DNA of 64,000 bases from Glossina fuscipes (GCF_014805625.2 NW_023998414.1:38813998-38877997), one strand, 5' to 3'; positions 23,601 through 37,957 are shown, numbered from the stretch's first letter. Program-made: numbers and translations. Notes: a model not told the origin generated them from the letters alone.

Positions 23601-24032
23601 ACTATAGTAATGCTATATAAAACATTTCTTAACGTAGACAACGAATATATCTTTCACTTTACCCCTACGTCTATTTATGTCCGATGTCCGTAATCACTCG
23701 CTTCGCGATCTTACGATTTTCGCTTGATCTTGCATATCTGTAGTTAAAAAGGTACAAAAAAAATAAATACTAATCTAGAGAAGGATACGTTTGTTTGCCT
23801 TTTTTTTTTTTTTTTGGTTTCTTTTTATAAGACATTCATCAAAGGAAATTTCAAATTGAAGCTTGTTGAAGGATCACTTGCACCCATTCATACCTTTTGA
23901 CTACGGATATGCTTGCATATCGATCAATCAATCAGTCTATTATTTTTGATAACTTAATATAAAAATTAAATATACGTAGAACTTTTAATTATGTTTAAAA
24001 GTTATTTTGTTAAAGAAATACCTTTTTGGAAA

Positions 24033-26006
24033 TTAATCCATTTCAGCAGATTGTTCGCCTTCTTGATCCTCGTCGTGTTCGTGCAGGAGAGGGCTATCGT
24101 CCCCGAGATAATTTGGTGGTAATGGTGTAGCCGGCGTTGTTGGGGCGGAACGGGATATCCAACCTTTGCGCGAACGATTCCCGCGATTAACAAAGAAACT
24201 TGATGCAACAACATTGCTAACTGGACTCTTCAGTATGCAACGATTACCTGATGTTACTGTATTTGTAGCCATCATCGGTATATACATAGCTTTACTGGGA
24301 GGTTTGGAACAATAAAATCGTTTTTTGCTCTGCTGCAAACTTGAGGGTCGTTTACTGGAGGTAAATATGCCGCTAACTCCGGTACTGCTGATTAATGATT
24401 TGCTGCTCGTCAATTTATTGCCATTAGTCCCCACTGCTGCACTTGATGATGATGGCGTGTTGGCTGCAGAAGCATTAGGTGAAACAGCTGAGGCCGAATT
24501 CGGGCCTACGTTATCAATTAGGCTCGTTTGTGGCTCAGGCATTGTAGCTATTCGTTGCAATTTACTATTATTTTCAATGATTGTGGGCGAAGGGGAGGAT
24601 AAAGTCTGCTGCAATACGGGACGTGTTGATCTTAAAAATAGGTCCTCTTCATATTTATAGACTCCCTCTTGTAACTGACGTATTTGATCGATAATTTCTT
24701 TTACTTCGCCCGTAGGACTAGTGGCCTGCGGAGGTGATGTAGGTGTCCCGATATTAGCCAAACTGCTAACGCCGGAGCAAGTTCCCGACGTAAAGTAACT
24801 GCGTAATAGACCTTCATCGATATACTTTTTGGTTAGATCGTTCATACGTAGCGGTGAATCGCCAACACCAAAGCTCCCCGATGGCAGTTTCTGTTGTTGT
24901 TGCAATAACTGACAGCACGTTTCCAAGCTTCGTCGTAACATTTGCAAATCTCTTAATTCATTTCCATTACGCAAAATTGTAGAATTATCAGCACTACATG
25001 TGGCCGGTACGGTTATCGAAATACCACCTATCGAATTATTGGATTGGTAGAGCGGATCCCTTGGAGATTCGACAGTAAATTGTGTAGGATTAGTACTTGC
25101 ACGATGTAACGGATTCGGCTTTATACTGCCATTGCTATAGATTACTGGTGTGCCACCTACTTGTGGATGCACCACAACGCCGATACCGCCAGCTGCACCC
25201 GAAACCGAACCTGACACGGACGTATCTTCGGAACGTTGTGTACCACTAACGTTGTCGGTAGCGACGCCACCACCACCACCGCCAATTCCTGCCGCACAAC
25301 TATTATTAACAAAAATATCACTAATGCTGCTATTGCTATTTGTTATGTAGCGAAAATGCTGATCGCTTTGGGATTGCACAAATCCGGTACTGTTAGGAAG
25401 CGTACGCATTTCCCCGCTATTTATCACATTGGCATTGACATGATCACTTGTGCGTTCCACTGAATCATCCATTTCGTCATATAATGTCCCGCTTTCCGAA
25501 TCAAGCGGATTGGCATTATAATTTCCAATACGATCGGTTATCACCGAGCCACCGACACCGCCCACTCGACCCATAGCTGAGTTTATGGTCACAGTTGCAT
25601 AGTGATTGCCCGCACCACGTCCATAATAAAGCTGTTGACCTAATATATTCCCATTCATTTCGTATTGTCCGCCAGCGCCATTTGCCGCCAGAGCATTGGT
25701 AATGTTTTGGCATACTACTTGCGAAGCCGATCGTGGCATCATGTATTGTTGCTGGAAATGTGAATTGAAACCTACATCAGGGCTGGCTGCCCTCGAATAC
25801 GGTGGTGGTACCAATGTGTTTGCTTCATTAATGTTACATATAAAACTAGAGCTAAGTGAATCTACGGTGCTTGCAGCGGATAATGATCCGGCTGGACGTA
25901 CAATGTAATTGCGAAAATATTGCACCATTAAATAACTGGAACCATTTTTACCGTTATCACCATTACATGTATAAACTAAAGGATATAAGTCCGGTTTCGA
26001 TGTGAC
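24033..26006 (-). CDS. WBP1-like gene, last coding exon (cytoplasmic tail)
   Basis: The exon enters at acceptor AATAG (26008-26007) as VTSKPDLYPLVYTCNG and stays open to TAA at 24035-24033, 657 codons. An internal Met at residue 163 is the first ATG of the continuous frame but is not the true start. Gln, Gly, Ser and Asn runs (for example GIGGGGGGVA, LLQQQQKL) mark it as low-complexity. One coiled-coil-like stretch (EVKEIIDQIRQLQEGVYKYE) stands out. Open frames on the plus strand here are shadows. Confidence 0.9.
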   Translation of the reverse strand, partial: VTSKPDLYPLVYTCNGDNGKNGSSYLMVQYFRNYIVRPAGSLSAASTVDSLSSSFICNINEANTLVPPPYSRAASPDVGFNSHFQQQYMMPRSASQVVCQNITNALAANGAGGQYEMNGNILGQQLYYGRGAGNHYATVTINSAMGRVGGVGGSVITDRIGNYNANPLDSESGTLYDEMDDSVERTSDHVNANVINSGEMRTLPNSTGFVQSQSDQHFRYITNSNSSISDIFVNNSCAAGIGGGGGGVATDNVSGTQRSEDTSVSGSVSGAAGGIGVVVHPQVGGTPVIYSNGSIKPNPLHRASTNPTQFTVESPRDPLYQSNNSIGGISITVPATCSADNSTILRNGNELRDLQMLRRSLETCCQLLQQQQKLPSGSFGVGDSPLRMNDLTKKYIDEGLLRSYFTSGTCSGVSSLANIGTPTSPPQATSPTGEVKEIIDQIRQLQEGVYKYEEDLFLRSTRPVLQQTLSSPSPTIIENNSKLQRIATMPEPQTSLIDNVGPNSASAVSPNASAANTPSSSSAAVGTNGNKLTSSKSLISSTGVSGIFTSSKRPSSLQQSKKRFYCSKPPSKAMYIPMMATNTVTSGNRCILKSPVSNVVASSFFVNRGNRSRKGWISRSAPTTPATPLPPNYLGDDSPLLHEHDEDQEGEQSAEMD

Positions 26007-27282
26007 CTATTAAAAATATATGCAATTTCAATAAAGAAACTTATCAAAGGTATTTGCTTTAACAGTGTCATCTTAACAGCAGAGCATAACACAACACAAC
26101 AATATAAAACTGTTGACGCTTTTGCGCTAAGACCGCGTCTTTATTTATCGATTCAATTGAATAAATGATATCATGATTATGAGAGAAATGGTAATAAGAC
26201 GCAAAAAGATTTGAAAAATGGAAGCGAAGAGAAAGTGCGGGAAAGCTTATGAAAGATGATTGCATCACTTTCGCTTGGAAAAAGTAAAGCAACATTAAAA
26301 TTGACAAAAAAAAAAAAACTTGTGAGTGCAATAGCGGTCGAAAATTAGAAAAGGGCTGTTTTTGGATTCTTCTATAAATAGCTAATCTCTCAAACTCTCT
26401 AATTGAGACAGACATCCTTAGAATTTCAAATATTTCACCAAAAATATATATATCGATCTGAATACATGAAATCTGCAATCATTAACTACTATAATGCCTA
26501 TAAAAGTTAAGGCTTTTCAGATTAATAACGAAACACGCTTCGGAGGAAGGCATATCCTCTAAGACCGGAATGCCTGGGAAATTTTGATCTTAATGAAAAC
26601 CTTCAAATCATACGAATGGCAGAGTCATATTAAAACATCTTCGATACGCATGAACCAATAGACGTAATATTTATTTCAGTGGTTTTTGACGTTTTAACTT
26701 GTGATAGTTTGCCATAACTTTGAAAAGCTCGTCGATCTTGACAAATACATTCTTAAAATAACGGTTCGAATTTTCACTTTTCACGAACTATTTAACTGTC
26801 CTTTCTCATCTGTGTAACATATTTGTGGGAGGAGAAGCAAGTGCAAGAGGAATCTGTGGAAATTTCATTATGGAAAGCATTATAGAATATCATGGCCCCC
26901 TATCTCTTACTTTCAAGTGGGCACATATATTCTAAGAAATGATGAGATGAAATTTAATGATTTACTTACCTCAGTGTATGGCGGTGGTGGGTGAAGAAAT
27001 GAATTACAACGGCTGTATTGTGGAGGAGCATAACATGAACCGGCTGAGTCGCCTTCCGATTGTGCATTATGTTCGTTGAAACCCCAACCACAGAGTGTGC
27101 GTCGTTTTTTCCACAAAGAATACGCGCACAGGATGGCTAAAATAATCGCTACCACGACACACCTGAAATGCAATGTAAACCGTTACCGTTCAAGTTTGCC
27201 CCTGCATCACCACAATAATAATAATAATAATTATAATAATTATAATAATTATGATAATAATGATAATAATGCTCATAATTAT

Positions 27283-27333
<51 letters not shown>

Positions 27334-28282
27334 AATTGCTTATATATGTAAACAAAGGACTTTACTGTTCTCTTTCAAATTTATGATGTTGTATTAAAAA
27401 GCCCATTTGCTTGGTGTATGTTGTATACTTGACGAATGTTTAAAAACAACTGAATAAAATACAAAAGACATTAAATGTGACTCTTGCGAATGTACATAAT
27501 TTGCTAGAATAATACAAGGCCGGATGGTAGGGTTACTGACGATGAGAATACCCTAGTGACTGTCAAGTGTCACTGTAGTGACAATTCAATAAACATATAT
27601 ATACATGCATATAAGCTGATGTATCCATTTGTTTATCTTCTTTTTTGCTACTCATGGTTTCGTTCAATTTTGGTAAAATCTGTCCTTCATAATATGACAA
27701 TCGTCTTCCACCAATGTGCATATGCATGCGCAAATAAATCGAGGGTATACGATCATAAATATATTCTCTTGCTTATAATAGAATATACCATTGATCTAAA
27801 TAGTCTCAAAGGTTCAAAATTATTATTTTCTGCATTATTTTTGATATATTCCAAGCCATTTCACCTTGGATGCAATAAATACATAAATACATAAAATAGA
27901 AACAAAGCACCGATAATTTAATAACAATAATTGTGATAGTGGCTGTTAGGGTAGTGACGATGGTCGCCTCACACATAAAGGGGGATGATGCACTTGAGCA
28001 TCTGTATATAAGTATGCTTCTTATATGCACCTTCGCTAGTCTACACTGAGAAATACATTTGACATCTGCTGTGACGATGTGGCATTGATAAGTTATTGAT
28101 ATAATCAATTTATTTTAATTAAAATAAAATGCGTCTTCGTGATCAAATTTTTTTTATACTCATATATATCGTAAAGGATATGCACTCAAGTCTTGTTTTA
28201 CATAGACTTTCATATAACACACTTCACCAATGAGAGTAAATGCACTTTTTTTACACGAATCCAAACAGAAAACAAAAACTTT

Positions 28283-28316
<34 letters not shown>

Positions 28317-31300
28317 ATTCTAATTTTGACAATGTCGCACAGAAACTTATCTACACAACAACAAAATACAATTGAGAGAACATTGTTAAGAGAAGCCGGT
28401 CGGTTTATATCCGCACATGTGTTAGTGACTTGCTCTTCTACTACGTGAACGAAATCTTCATTTAAGTCAAAGCCGACAGTTTCGTGAGACATAGCCAACC
28501 TATCTACCGATGATAGCATCTTAGATCCAGTTCGTGATAAACGTGCACACTTCACACTATCAAGTAGCTCGATGAATGGGAAATCGAAATGAATCATTAT
28601 TAGTAATTTTTTTACAGGATTTTTCGAAAAATATATAAAGTTTTTTCATTTTATACGATACCCTAAAGTTGTGGAATACATCATCACATTTACACGGTTT
28701 TTTTTCTTTGCACGAATTTCTAAGGAACGAATCGAAACAAAAAAGTTGGGTGTATACGCTTGCAACGCTTATTAGTAGCCATCGGATGCCATGCACAATA
28801 CGTACTGCACTTCAATTTAATCAATTCAAACCGATTTGTCTGCGACCTATTGGAATCTCGATTATCATCACAAAAGTTTATTTAGAGAAGCGATCTTGCT
28901 CTCAAATCTTTTCTTATCATTCTTACGAGATCGATCGGTCGAAATCCGATTAACGGAAGAGAAATCAATGGTTTTTTCATTTTCAAAAACTTCACCTGGA
29001 GCTTCTTCTTATCCTTTTTCTGCCCTTCCGGAGGTCGACAACAAAATATTCACTGTGTTGTGTGAAAAAAGCTCAACGAGAGCGCGCAGCTCTTAGTTTG
29101 ATCCTTAATAATAGTTTAGAAGAAAAGTTCTCTTAGTTGAATGAGTTTACTCCAACAAGGGCATAATAGAAATTGATGAGAATCACGTAAATCACGTTTC
29201 TTTCATTATTCTCTTCGAATCAATTCTAACTTTTCGATGTTTCGTTTGTCCTGCTTTCCTTGCTCCATAGTCCTTCGTCCTTTACGGGCGTACCATACGC
29301 AATTTTAAATTTGATTAACGAAATTCAAGTCGTTTACATTTTCTCCATTGTCCAATTTTTGGCGAAGAATTCAACAACAAAGGATAGAATAATGAACGGA
29401 ATCTTAAGTAAAATTAAACTGATTACGAATCTACCAGAACTAATCGTAAACATACATAAATAAATTTTGTGAACAAATCTCGAAAATATTGAGCTATTCC
29501 GCCAACTAATATTTATAACGATATAACTATTCACACATTCTGCAACAATCGTTTCGGCACACGTTAGATACGTCAATATTTTATATTAAAAGTAAAAAAC
29601 GTTTGAGTGCTTTCTTGAAATTCGATAACAAATCCATTTACACTAAGCTCATTATGCGTACAATCAGTCGATGGTAACAAATGTTTTCAAAACGACATTT
29701 ATGATAAGAAATTGTTTATTGGGTTTTATTGGGCGATAATATATACATACATATATATATATATATATATAATAGAATCGAAACAATATGTTGTTATCAA
29801 TGTTACGTTTAACAGAGTTTACTTACCAAAAGAACCAATGGCTTATGAAAAATAAATTCAGTACATGATCTGACGGTGGTGGTAATTGGCGCGGTCCGCT
29901 TTGATAAGGTGGACAGCATCCTTGTGTACAACATTCTCGCGGTAAGGAACAAATATGGCCGCCTTCACAGAAACGTGCTGCTACCTGGAAAGAAGATAAA
30001 TATAGAAAAAGGTCTTGAAAATCTATTATTTCATTTGTTACACACACGCACACATCTCTCCCTTCTCAATTCCTAATCAACGACAAAAGCATTTGGGATT
30101 AGAATGCCAAATGTATTAAGGGTGTGAAGATAAACTCGAATTTAACTAGTAAAGACACATACCATTTCTGTTAACATACCTCTGTTAACGACTTAACAGA
30201 GCTCATGTTAAATAATTACAATTGAGATATAGTTGGTTTGAAAGCCTAGTCCGTCCATATTAAAAAAAAGAAAATAATTTTGTGGACATTTCATGAATCC
30301 ATATAAAACTACCTTTCAAACAAATTAAACAAATTCAAATTCTGCTTATGGGAACAATTTGAAATTTGGTATGTTAGCGAAAAATGCATATGAAAAAACA
30401 CCCAAATTTGACACTCTGGTGCGGCCAAACTAGAAAATGTCGCCTATATTCACCTATATCATGTAAATCTATATAAAAACGCCTGTCCAATGAGCAAAAA
30501 AATTCAAACTTTTCTTTCGGGAGCTGTTTTGAACGATCTTCTCAAAATTTGATAGTTAGCGAAAAATGGTTAGGAGTATAGTATAGCATATACATATACC
30601 AGTGTAGTAAAGTATAGTACTAGTATAGTATACTCTTGCATAATACACTATATTCTAAGACAAAAAAAAAAACTATATTGTAGTACAATATATTCTAGTA
30701 CAATAGTTTCTAGTACAAAATACACTATACTGTAGTACAATAATTTTCAGTACAAAATGCACTATACTATAGTATACTCTAGTACAATAATTTTCAGTAC
30801 AAAATGCTCTATACTGTAGTACGATAATTTTCAGTACAAAATACAATATACCGTAGTACATTATATTCTAGTACAAAATGCGGTATACTGTGGTACAATA
30901 ATTTTCAGTACAAAATAAACTATACCGTAGTACAATAATTTTTAGTACAAAATGCACTACACGGTAGTATACCGTAGTACAATAATTTTCAGTACAATAT
31001 ACACTATACTGTAGTACAATAATTTTCAGTACAAAATACACTATACCGTACTACAGAATGCCGCACTTTGTACTAAAATATAATGTACTACGGTATAGTC
31101 TATTTTGTACTGAAAATTATTGTACTACAGTATACCGTAGTATAGTGTGTTTTGTACTGAAAATTATTGTACTACAGTATAGTGCATTTTGTACTAGAAT
31201 ATATTGTACTACAGTATAGTGTATTTTGTACTGAAAATGATTGTACTACAGTATAGTGTATTTTGTACAGAAAATTATTGTACCACAGTATATTATAGTG

Positions 31301-34300
31301 TAGAGCATTTCGTACTGAAAATTATTGTACTGCAGTATAGTTTATTTTGTACTGAAAATTATTGTACTACAGTATAGAGCATATTGTACTGAAAATTATT
31401 GTACTACAGCATACTATAGTAAGTGTATCTTGTACTGAAAATTATTGTACCACAGTATACCGCATTTTGTACTAGAATATAATGTACTACGGTATATTGT
31501 ATTTTGTACTGAAAATTATTGTACTGCAGTATAGTTTATTTTGTACAGAAAATTATTTTACTACAGTATAGAGCATATTGTACTGAAAATTATTGTACTA
31601 CGGTATACTGTAGTATAGTGTGTTTTGTACTGAAAATTATTGTACTACAGTATAGTGCATTTTGTACTAGAATATATTGTACTACAGTATAGTGTATTTT
31701 GTACTGAAAATGATTGTACTACAGTATAGTGTATTTTGTACAGAAAATTATTGTACCACAGTATATTATAGTGTAGAGCATTTCGTACTGAAAATTATTG
31801 TACTGCAGTATAGTTTATTTTGTACTGAAAATTATTGTACTACAGTATAGAGCATATTGTACTGAAAATTATTGTACTACAGCATACTATAGTAAGTGTA
31901 TCTTGTACTGAAAATTATTGTACCACAGTATACCGCATTTTGTACTAGAATATAATGTACTACGGTATATTGTATTTTGTACTGAAAATTATTGTACTGC
32001 AGTATAGTTTATTTTGTACAGAAAATTATTTTACTACAGTATAGAGCATATTGTACTGAAAATTATTGTACTACGGTATACTGTAGTATAGTGTGTTTTG
32101 TACTGAAAATTATTGTACTACAGTATAGTGCATTTTGTACTAGAATATATTGTACTACAGTATAGTGCATTTTGTACTGAAAATTATTGTACTACAGTAT
32201 AGTGTATTTTGTACTAGAAACTATTGTACTAGAATACATTGTACTACAATATAGTTTTTTTTTTTGTCTTAGAATATAGTGTATTATGCAAGAATATACT
32301 ATACTAGTACTATACTTTACTACACTGGTATATGTACATGCTATACTATACTCCTAACCATTTTTCGCTAACTATCAAATTTCGAGAAGATCGTTCAAAA
32401 CAGCTCCCGAAAGAAAAGTTTGAATTTTTTTGCTCATTGGACAGGCGTTTTTATATAGATTTACATGATATAGGTGAATATAGGCGACATTTTCTAGTTT
32501 GGCCGCACCAGAGTGTCAAATTTGGGTGTTTTTTCATATGCATTTTTCGCTAACATACCAAATTTCAAATTGTTCCCATAAGCAGAATTTGAATTTGTTT
32601 AATTTGTTTGAAAGGTAGTTTTATATGGATTCATGAAATGTCCACAAAATTATTTTCTTTTTTTTAATATGGACGGACTAGGCTTTCAAACCAACTATAT
32701 CTCAATTGTAATTATTTAACATGAGCTCTGTTAAGTCGTTAACAGAGGTATGTTAACAGAAATGGTAGGTGTCTTTACTAGTTAAATTCGAGTTTATCTT
32801 CACACCCTTAAATGTATTACTATCAAGAGATAGGAAACTTTCTACTTTAATCTCTCTGTGTTGAATCTTCTTTGCTCTAAGTACAATATGAAACTAGCCA
32901 CTTGGAAAACGCTTCCACATTTCTACACGTACTCTCTCGATCATATCACAGACTTGGTGCGTGAGCAAAAGTCTTTGCCCTTTGTCATCCCTAACGAGAT
33001 AAACGGGGAAACGGAGTTGGTTCGAATCAGTGCAAAACATTGGCCAAAAATATTAGCTACGTAATCAGATCGCGTGAAATGAAACTTTCAAACCAATACA
33101 GCTAAGCATTATAGAATCCACATGATTAGCCCTTTAGAGGGATTTGACAATTTACGATGGAAAGAGCAAATTATGTGAAATGCTTTGCAAGTCAATGTCG
33201 CGCAGTTTTACAATAGAGAAAGTAAATCGTGCCTTATGCAGTAGTACATGTTTTTGTATTTTAGACCCAAATTCATTAAACTTTTTCGAGGAAAGGGCCA
33301 GAGTTCATGCGAATGACCTGTGAATGTTATTATTGAAGAATTCATGAATGTACAGTTTGCACTGTGCATTCACATTGCGACAAATTTTATGGTTGATATA
33401 AAGGATAGGGAATGGATGGGGGAATCAATGGGGTAACTCACATCTATGAAGACATAGCCATATATGGTCATAGGCAGTATTTATTGTCTTCTTTATTCAC
33501 TTGCTCGCAAACTTTTATACTCTACACCACCTGTGGTACATGATATATTAAGTAGTGCGGAAGGGCTTAAGATAGACCCACCTTTTGTTAGACCGATCGA
33601 TTATAATGGCCGGCCTTGCCCGACTATAATGTTCTTACTTGTTTTTATTAAATTATCTCAGCCAGAAATATATTTTATAAAACTCGAAATTTCTTTTGAA
33701 AACAACAGACAGACAAACAGGCTTAAGTCGGTTAAGAATCCGTTTCTAAATCGATCAGTGTAATAAAAGGTGGGTCTATCTTAAGCCTTTGTGCGTGTCA
33801 CAGACGTCTGCATTAATTTAATATACCCTGTACCACAAGTAGTGTAAGGTATAACAATATAAAAATAATACGAAAGGGAAGAACTGTGCAATTTTAACGC
33901 GTAGCTACACAATTCGATCGTAGGCGGTGACGTGCAAAACTAGAACTCTAGACATGATGCGTGCTGCAATTCAAAACGTTATGGTGCTTTATAAGCGTAT
34001 GCAATCACTGATTCGACTTTCACCAAATGTATATCTTTTTCGTATAATTGCATTACAAGCATTTTTATTCGCGTGTTATGAATTAATTAAAATAATCTTA
34101 ACCCTTTTATTTAGGTATTTTTTGGTTCTTCAACAATCTTGTTGATGATGTCTCTTCACAATTATTACTGTTGTTAATATAGCTTAAGAAGGTAGCGAAG
34201 ATACTGTATATGCACGTATATACAGTGGAGTCTCCTTTTACGCGATGTCTCGAACGAATATCGTTCTTCCGACACGGTATCGCCATAATGCCAAGAAGAT

Positions 34301-37300
34301 GGAACGAAGTTGTACAAAACGATAGAAAATGTTTCGATTCGTATACAAATGCCTCCTTCAAGTGAAAAAAATGATCAAAATGCATCCAAAGTCCCATTGT
34401 CTTATTACGAACATATCGACGATTTAGACAAACCAAATTGAAGAGACTTTCATGGCGAGTTAAACTCAACTCCAATGAAAGCGCATTTTTGAAAATTAAA
34501 TTTGTATCAAGTTATAACAAGTTACGAACGTATCCTAAAGAATCTCGTACCGGAACGAGCGAAGAGTAAATGTTTTGAAATTGAAGTTTATAGTATATTA
34601 TTAGGCAAAGAATTGAAACCTCTACGGTACGTGCTTTAAAATCTTGAGTTCAATAGTAATATCGCTAAAAAAAAAAATTTCTCCTTTTTTTGTACGTCTT
34701 ACCCTCAATATTCCTTAAAGTAAGCAACCGCTGTGAAAAGCTAAGCAAACTTGTTTTCTGATTGTTGGAAGAGAAATTAGTAATACACAACAAGCAAAGT
34801 TCTTTATTATTTTTTATATCTGAGTATTGAAAGAAATAAGTAGTAAAAGCCATTCTTATGAGGCATATCTTCACTTCAAAGAGCTCTGCGGCGAATTTAT
34901 ATAAATTTGAAAAAACTGTTTATCTTGAGGAAAATGTATTTATAAAGTTTACTTTCGCCACGCCCACATCTATCTTTTCATATCACTCTTGACTATTGAA
35001 AAGAGTTGCTTCTCCCTCCTAAAATTGCGAGCACTTAGTGTAGAATAGTGTTGAACTTTATTTGCACGATTAGAGGAAACTATTCACAGGTGATTATATG
35101 CACAAGTCACAAACACCACGCATTTGGTTTACGCGATGCTTTTATAAAATGCACTGTTCCTTACTAAGCAACTTCAGTTGGTCATCTCACACGGTATGTT
35201 GGACGTTTGGTCATTCATTCATTCGGCACCATGTAAATGCCATTTTTCTAGGTGTAAGACTCCATTTTACTCCATACACTTAAGCAGAGTCTATCTCTCA
35301 TTTTATCATTTTACGAAATATTCGATTTTTCTCATATAAATTGTAGATTTGAGAATTGAAGGGAATTGGTTTGAAGTGTTCTTGTCATTTATTCCTTGCA
35401 TTCGCAAGTTGCTTTAAATAGGATTTTCTTCACTCACAGGCACTTTGCCGATGAGTGCATATATGCGCTGCGTATAACAAGACTTCGTTGTATTTGACTT
35501 AATATGTAAGCAGATGCACGTTTAATTCTTTCGAGCCTCTAGGCTTTCGCTCGTTAGGGCAGAATCTACATAAAGCAAGCAACATTATTACTCTTATGTA
35601 TGTAGAAATGATATATCGTTCCTCCATATGTGTGCACATGAAGACCTCGTTATACTATATCCGTCGACCGCACGCACAAATTCCTCAAAAAAGCTCATAT
35701 CCAAAAATATAAAAAAAAATATATATATATATATATATGAAAAGTCGATCTTTATTCACCTTGAACATTAAAAATAGGATTTGCAGTTTCCTAAAATCAT
35801 AATGCATTTCAATAGTGTCCAAAGAAGTCAAGGCAAAAATTTGGCAAAATTTCATTTTGCGTTGGATTTTTTGATAGCTAGTCCTAAAAAGTATCTGAGA
35901 GAGTCATACATAATCCGTTCCCGGTCATGTGGCGTGATCTCTTCTGTCATTTTGGTAAATTTACTTTCAGTTTTGTTCTGTTTGTCTTGTTTTTAAAGCG
36001 GCTTACCGTACTTCCCAAATATAAGACCGCGGGTTACTTACAGTTCGACTAACCCGTCAACCTTTATCTTCTTAAATGATGACGAATTTAAGCGTGTAAT
36101 GTTTTAGCGGGCTTTAAATAGTTAGAAAAATCTGTTTCAATTGCTGATCCCGGCGTCATTTTTGATCGAAAACTGTCTATCGATTCAGAATCGTAATCTA
36201 AATTGATGAAAGTCTATCTGTTCGTCTGATATCGGTCCATGTGAATTTGCGCTCAAGCTGCAGGTCGCAATCTTTGAGATATTTTGATAAAATTTAGTAC
36301 AGTAACGTGTTTTGCCCCAAGAACGAATGCTATTGAAAATGATTCGGATCGGTCCACTTTTTCGACCACTCACCCAATCACGTCCTATTCTGAAAAGTCG
36401 TTATATGGAAAAAAATTGTAAGTTTTATAATTTCTCTAAATAGTAGTATTTCGGCACTCTAAATTGATATATATACTTTGCACCGACTGGGGCAATTTTT
36501 AAACGCCCTCTCATATACCGAAAACTGAAATTTATACAACAAAAAGGTATCATTTTCGATGCTTCACGATAAAAATTATACCATAATAGTCATTTCATAC
36601 AAAAATCAATTCTACAAGCTTTCGACCGTCTACGCCTATTTCTGGATCCTGCCCTATTAAGGTAAGGCTTAGACTTGTATCGCATTAGGTTGCGCCTACC
36701 CAGAACTGCGCACATAAAAAATATGCCTTTATACAGAAACAAGATATAATTTTTGTGTGGTGTAGAGTATTTAAAGGGCGGCCTTGCCCGACTATATCGT
36801 TTCGACTTGTTTTTCATGTAAAATCCTTTGGGGTGAGGGTGGGGTTGAGACAAGAGACCTAGACGAGTTAAATTCGATGAGAAAATTTTACCAAGAAATA
36901 TTGAATTACTTTTGCTTTAGAGAGATTCGAAATAAGTTGCCTCATCCGACCTTATACCACAGCCGGTGTACATGTAAATCGTGAGAGGATTTCATTGACT
37001 TTCAAAGTTTACCCCAGTATAAAAAGAAACAGTCCAGATCGGAGTAGCGATCGCATACAGAAAATCTTTCAGTAGTCAAGATATTTCTATCAGTAATTTG
37101 ACTTTAATAGCAAGCAACGAAGTTTATTCATTTAAAAGAGAGATTTAAAATTGTTGCACTTATATTTAAGGAGTGCCAGTAAGATAGAAAGTAAGTGTAT
37201 CTATCTATTCCCGTTATTAATGCGGATAAATTAATTAAGACAAATACATTCCTTTTATGAAATGAAAAACATGCTATAACGTTAAGGCTTTCTCTCATTT

Positions 37301-37392
37301 TGCTTCTTTAACAATCGCACTTTAACCCTCCATCCTCCCTCTTCTCTTTTACTGGGACATGATTTAATATTATACTTGGATATATAAATACT

Positions 37393-37438
<46 letters not shown>

Positions 37439-37896
37439 AATATGTATCTTTTTATACAAGTGGATAAAGACGAGAAAAGCATTTTCAAGCACGTTCCTTT
37501 TACAAAAGAATTTGAAAAGCAAAACACAATGGAAGAATACAAACAGTTCGCCTATGAATAGTTGTCAGCGTGCAGTATGACAAATGCTTAGATAAACATT
37601 TGTATGAATTGTTTGATTCATTCAGCCTTTCAGTGACGCTCGAACAAAAAAAAAAAAAACATAATGCGCATTATTGGTATTTACATAAAGGTACGACAAT
37701 AAACACTTGCGATAAATAGGCGCCAGATGTCTTAAGCTTAACGGGGTAGACCACTGTCAAGTTCTTTTTTCTTAGAGGGATTTTCTTTGCACCTCCTAGG
37801 ATATATGGAAAAAATGCATTACCCGCATAAACAGCGGCTGACGGTTACCGGCTAATGTTTTACCTCTTCATTTCTACCCTCTCTAATACTTTAATA

Positions 37897-37957
<61 letters not shown>

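Larger units (their letters stand above)
13174..24032. other. Intergenic spacer between GstT and the WBP1-like gene
   Basis: About 10.9 kb between two gene 3' ends that face each other. The 3' UTRs of both genes must lie at its edges, but I could not fix poly(A) sites. It contains a full INE-like element (13628-14633), a 15-bp hairpin (15711-15765), a TTA tract, an AC tract and many poly-T runs. Reading frames of up to 129 codons (for example 19993-20382) look like chance: they match no family I recognise and are overlapped by open frames on the other strand. Confidence 0.6.

Noticed and set aside
24325..25908. Plus-strand open frames opposite the WBP1-like last exon
   Set aside because: They are shadows of the long minus-strand coding exon.
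28160..28597. 145-codon minus-strand open frame in WBP1-like intron 2
   Set aside because: It reads through a long poly-T tract as a run of Lys, with no recognisable domain on either side.
30673..30861. 62-codon frame with repeated CTENYCT-like units
   Set aside because: Direct translation of the 37-bp tandem repeats in the foldback arm; not a protein gene.
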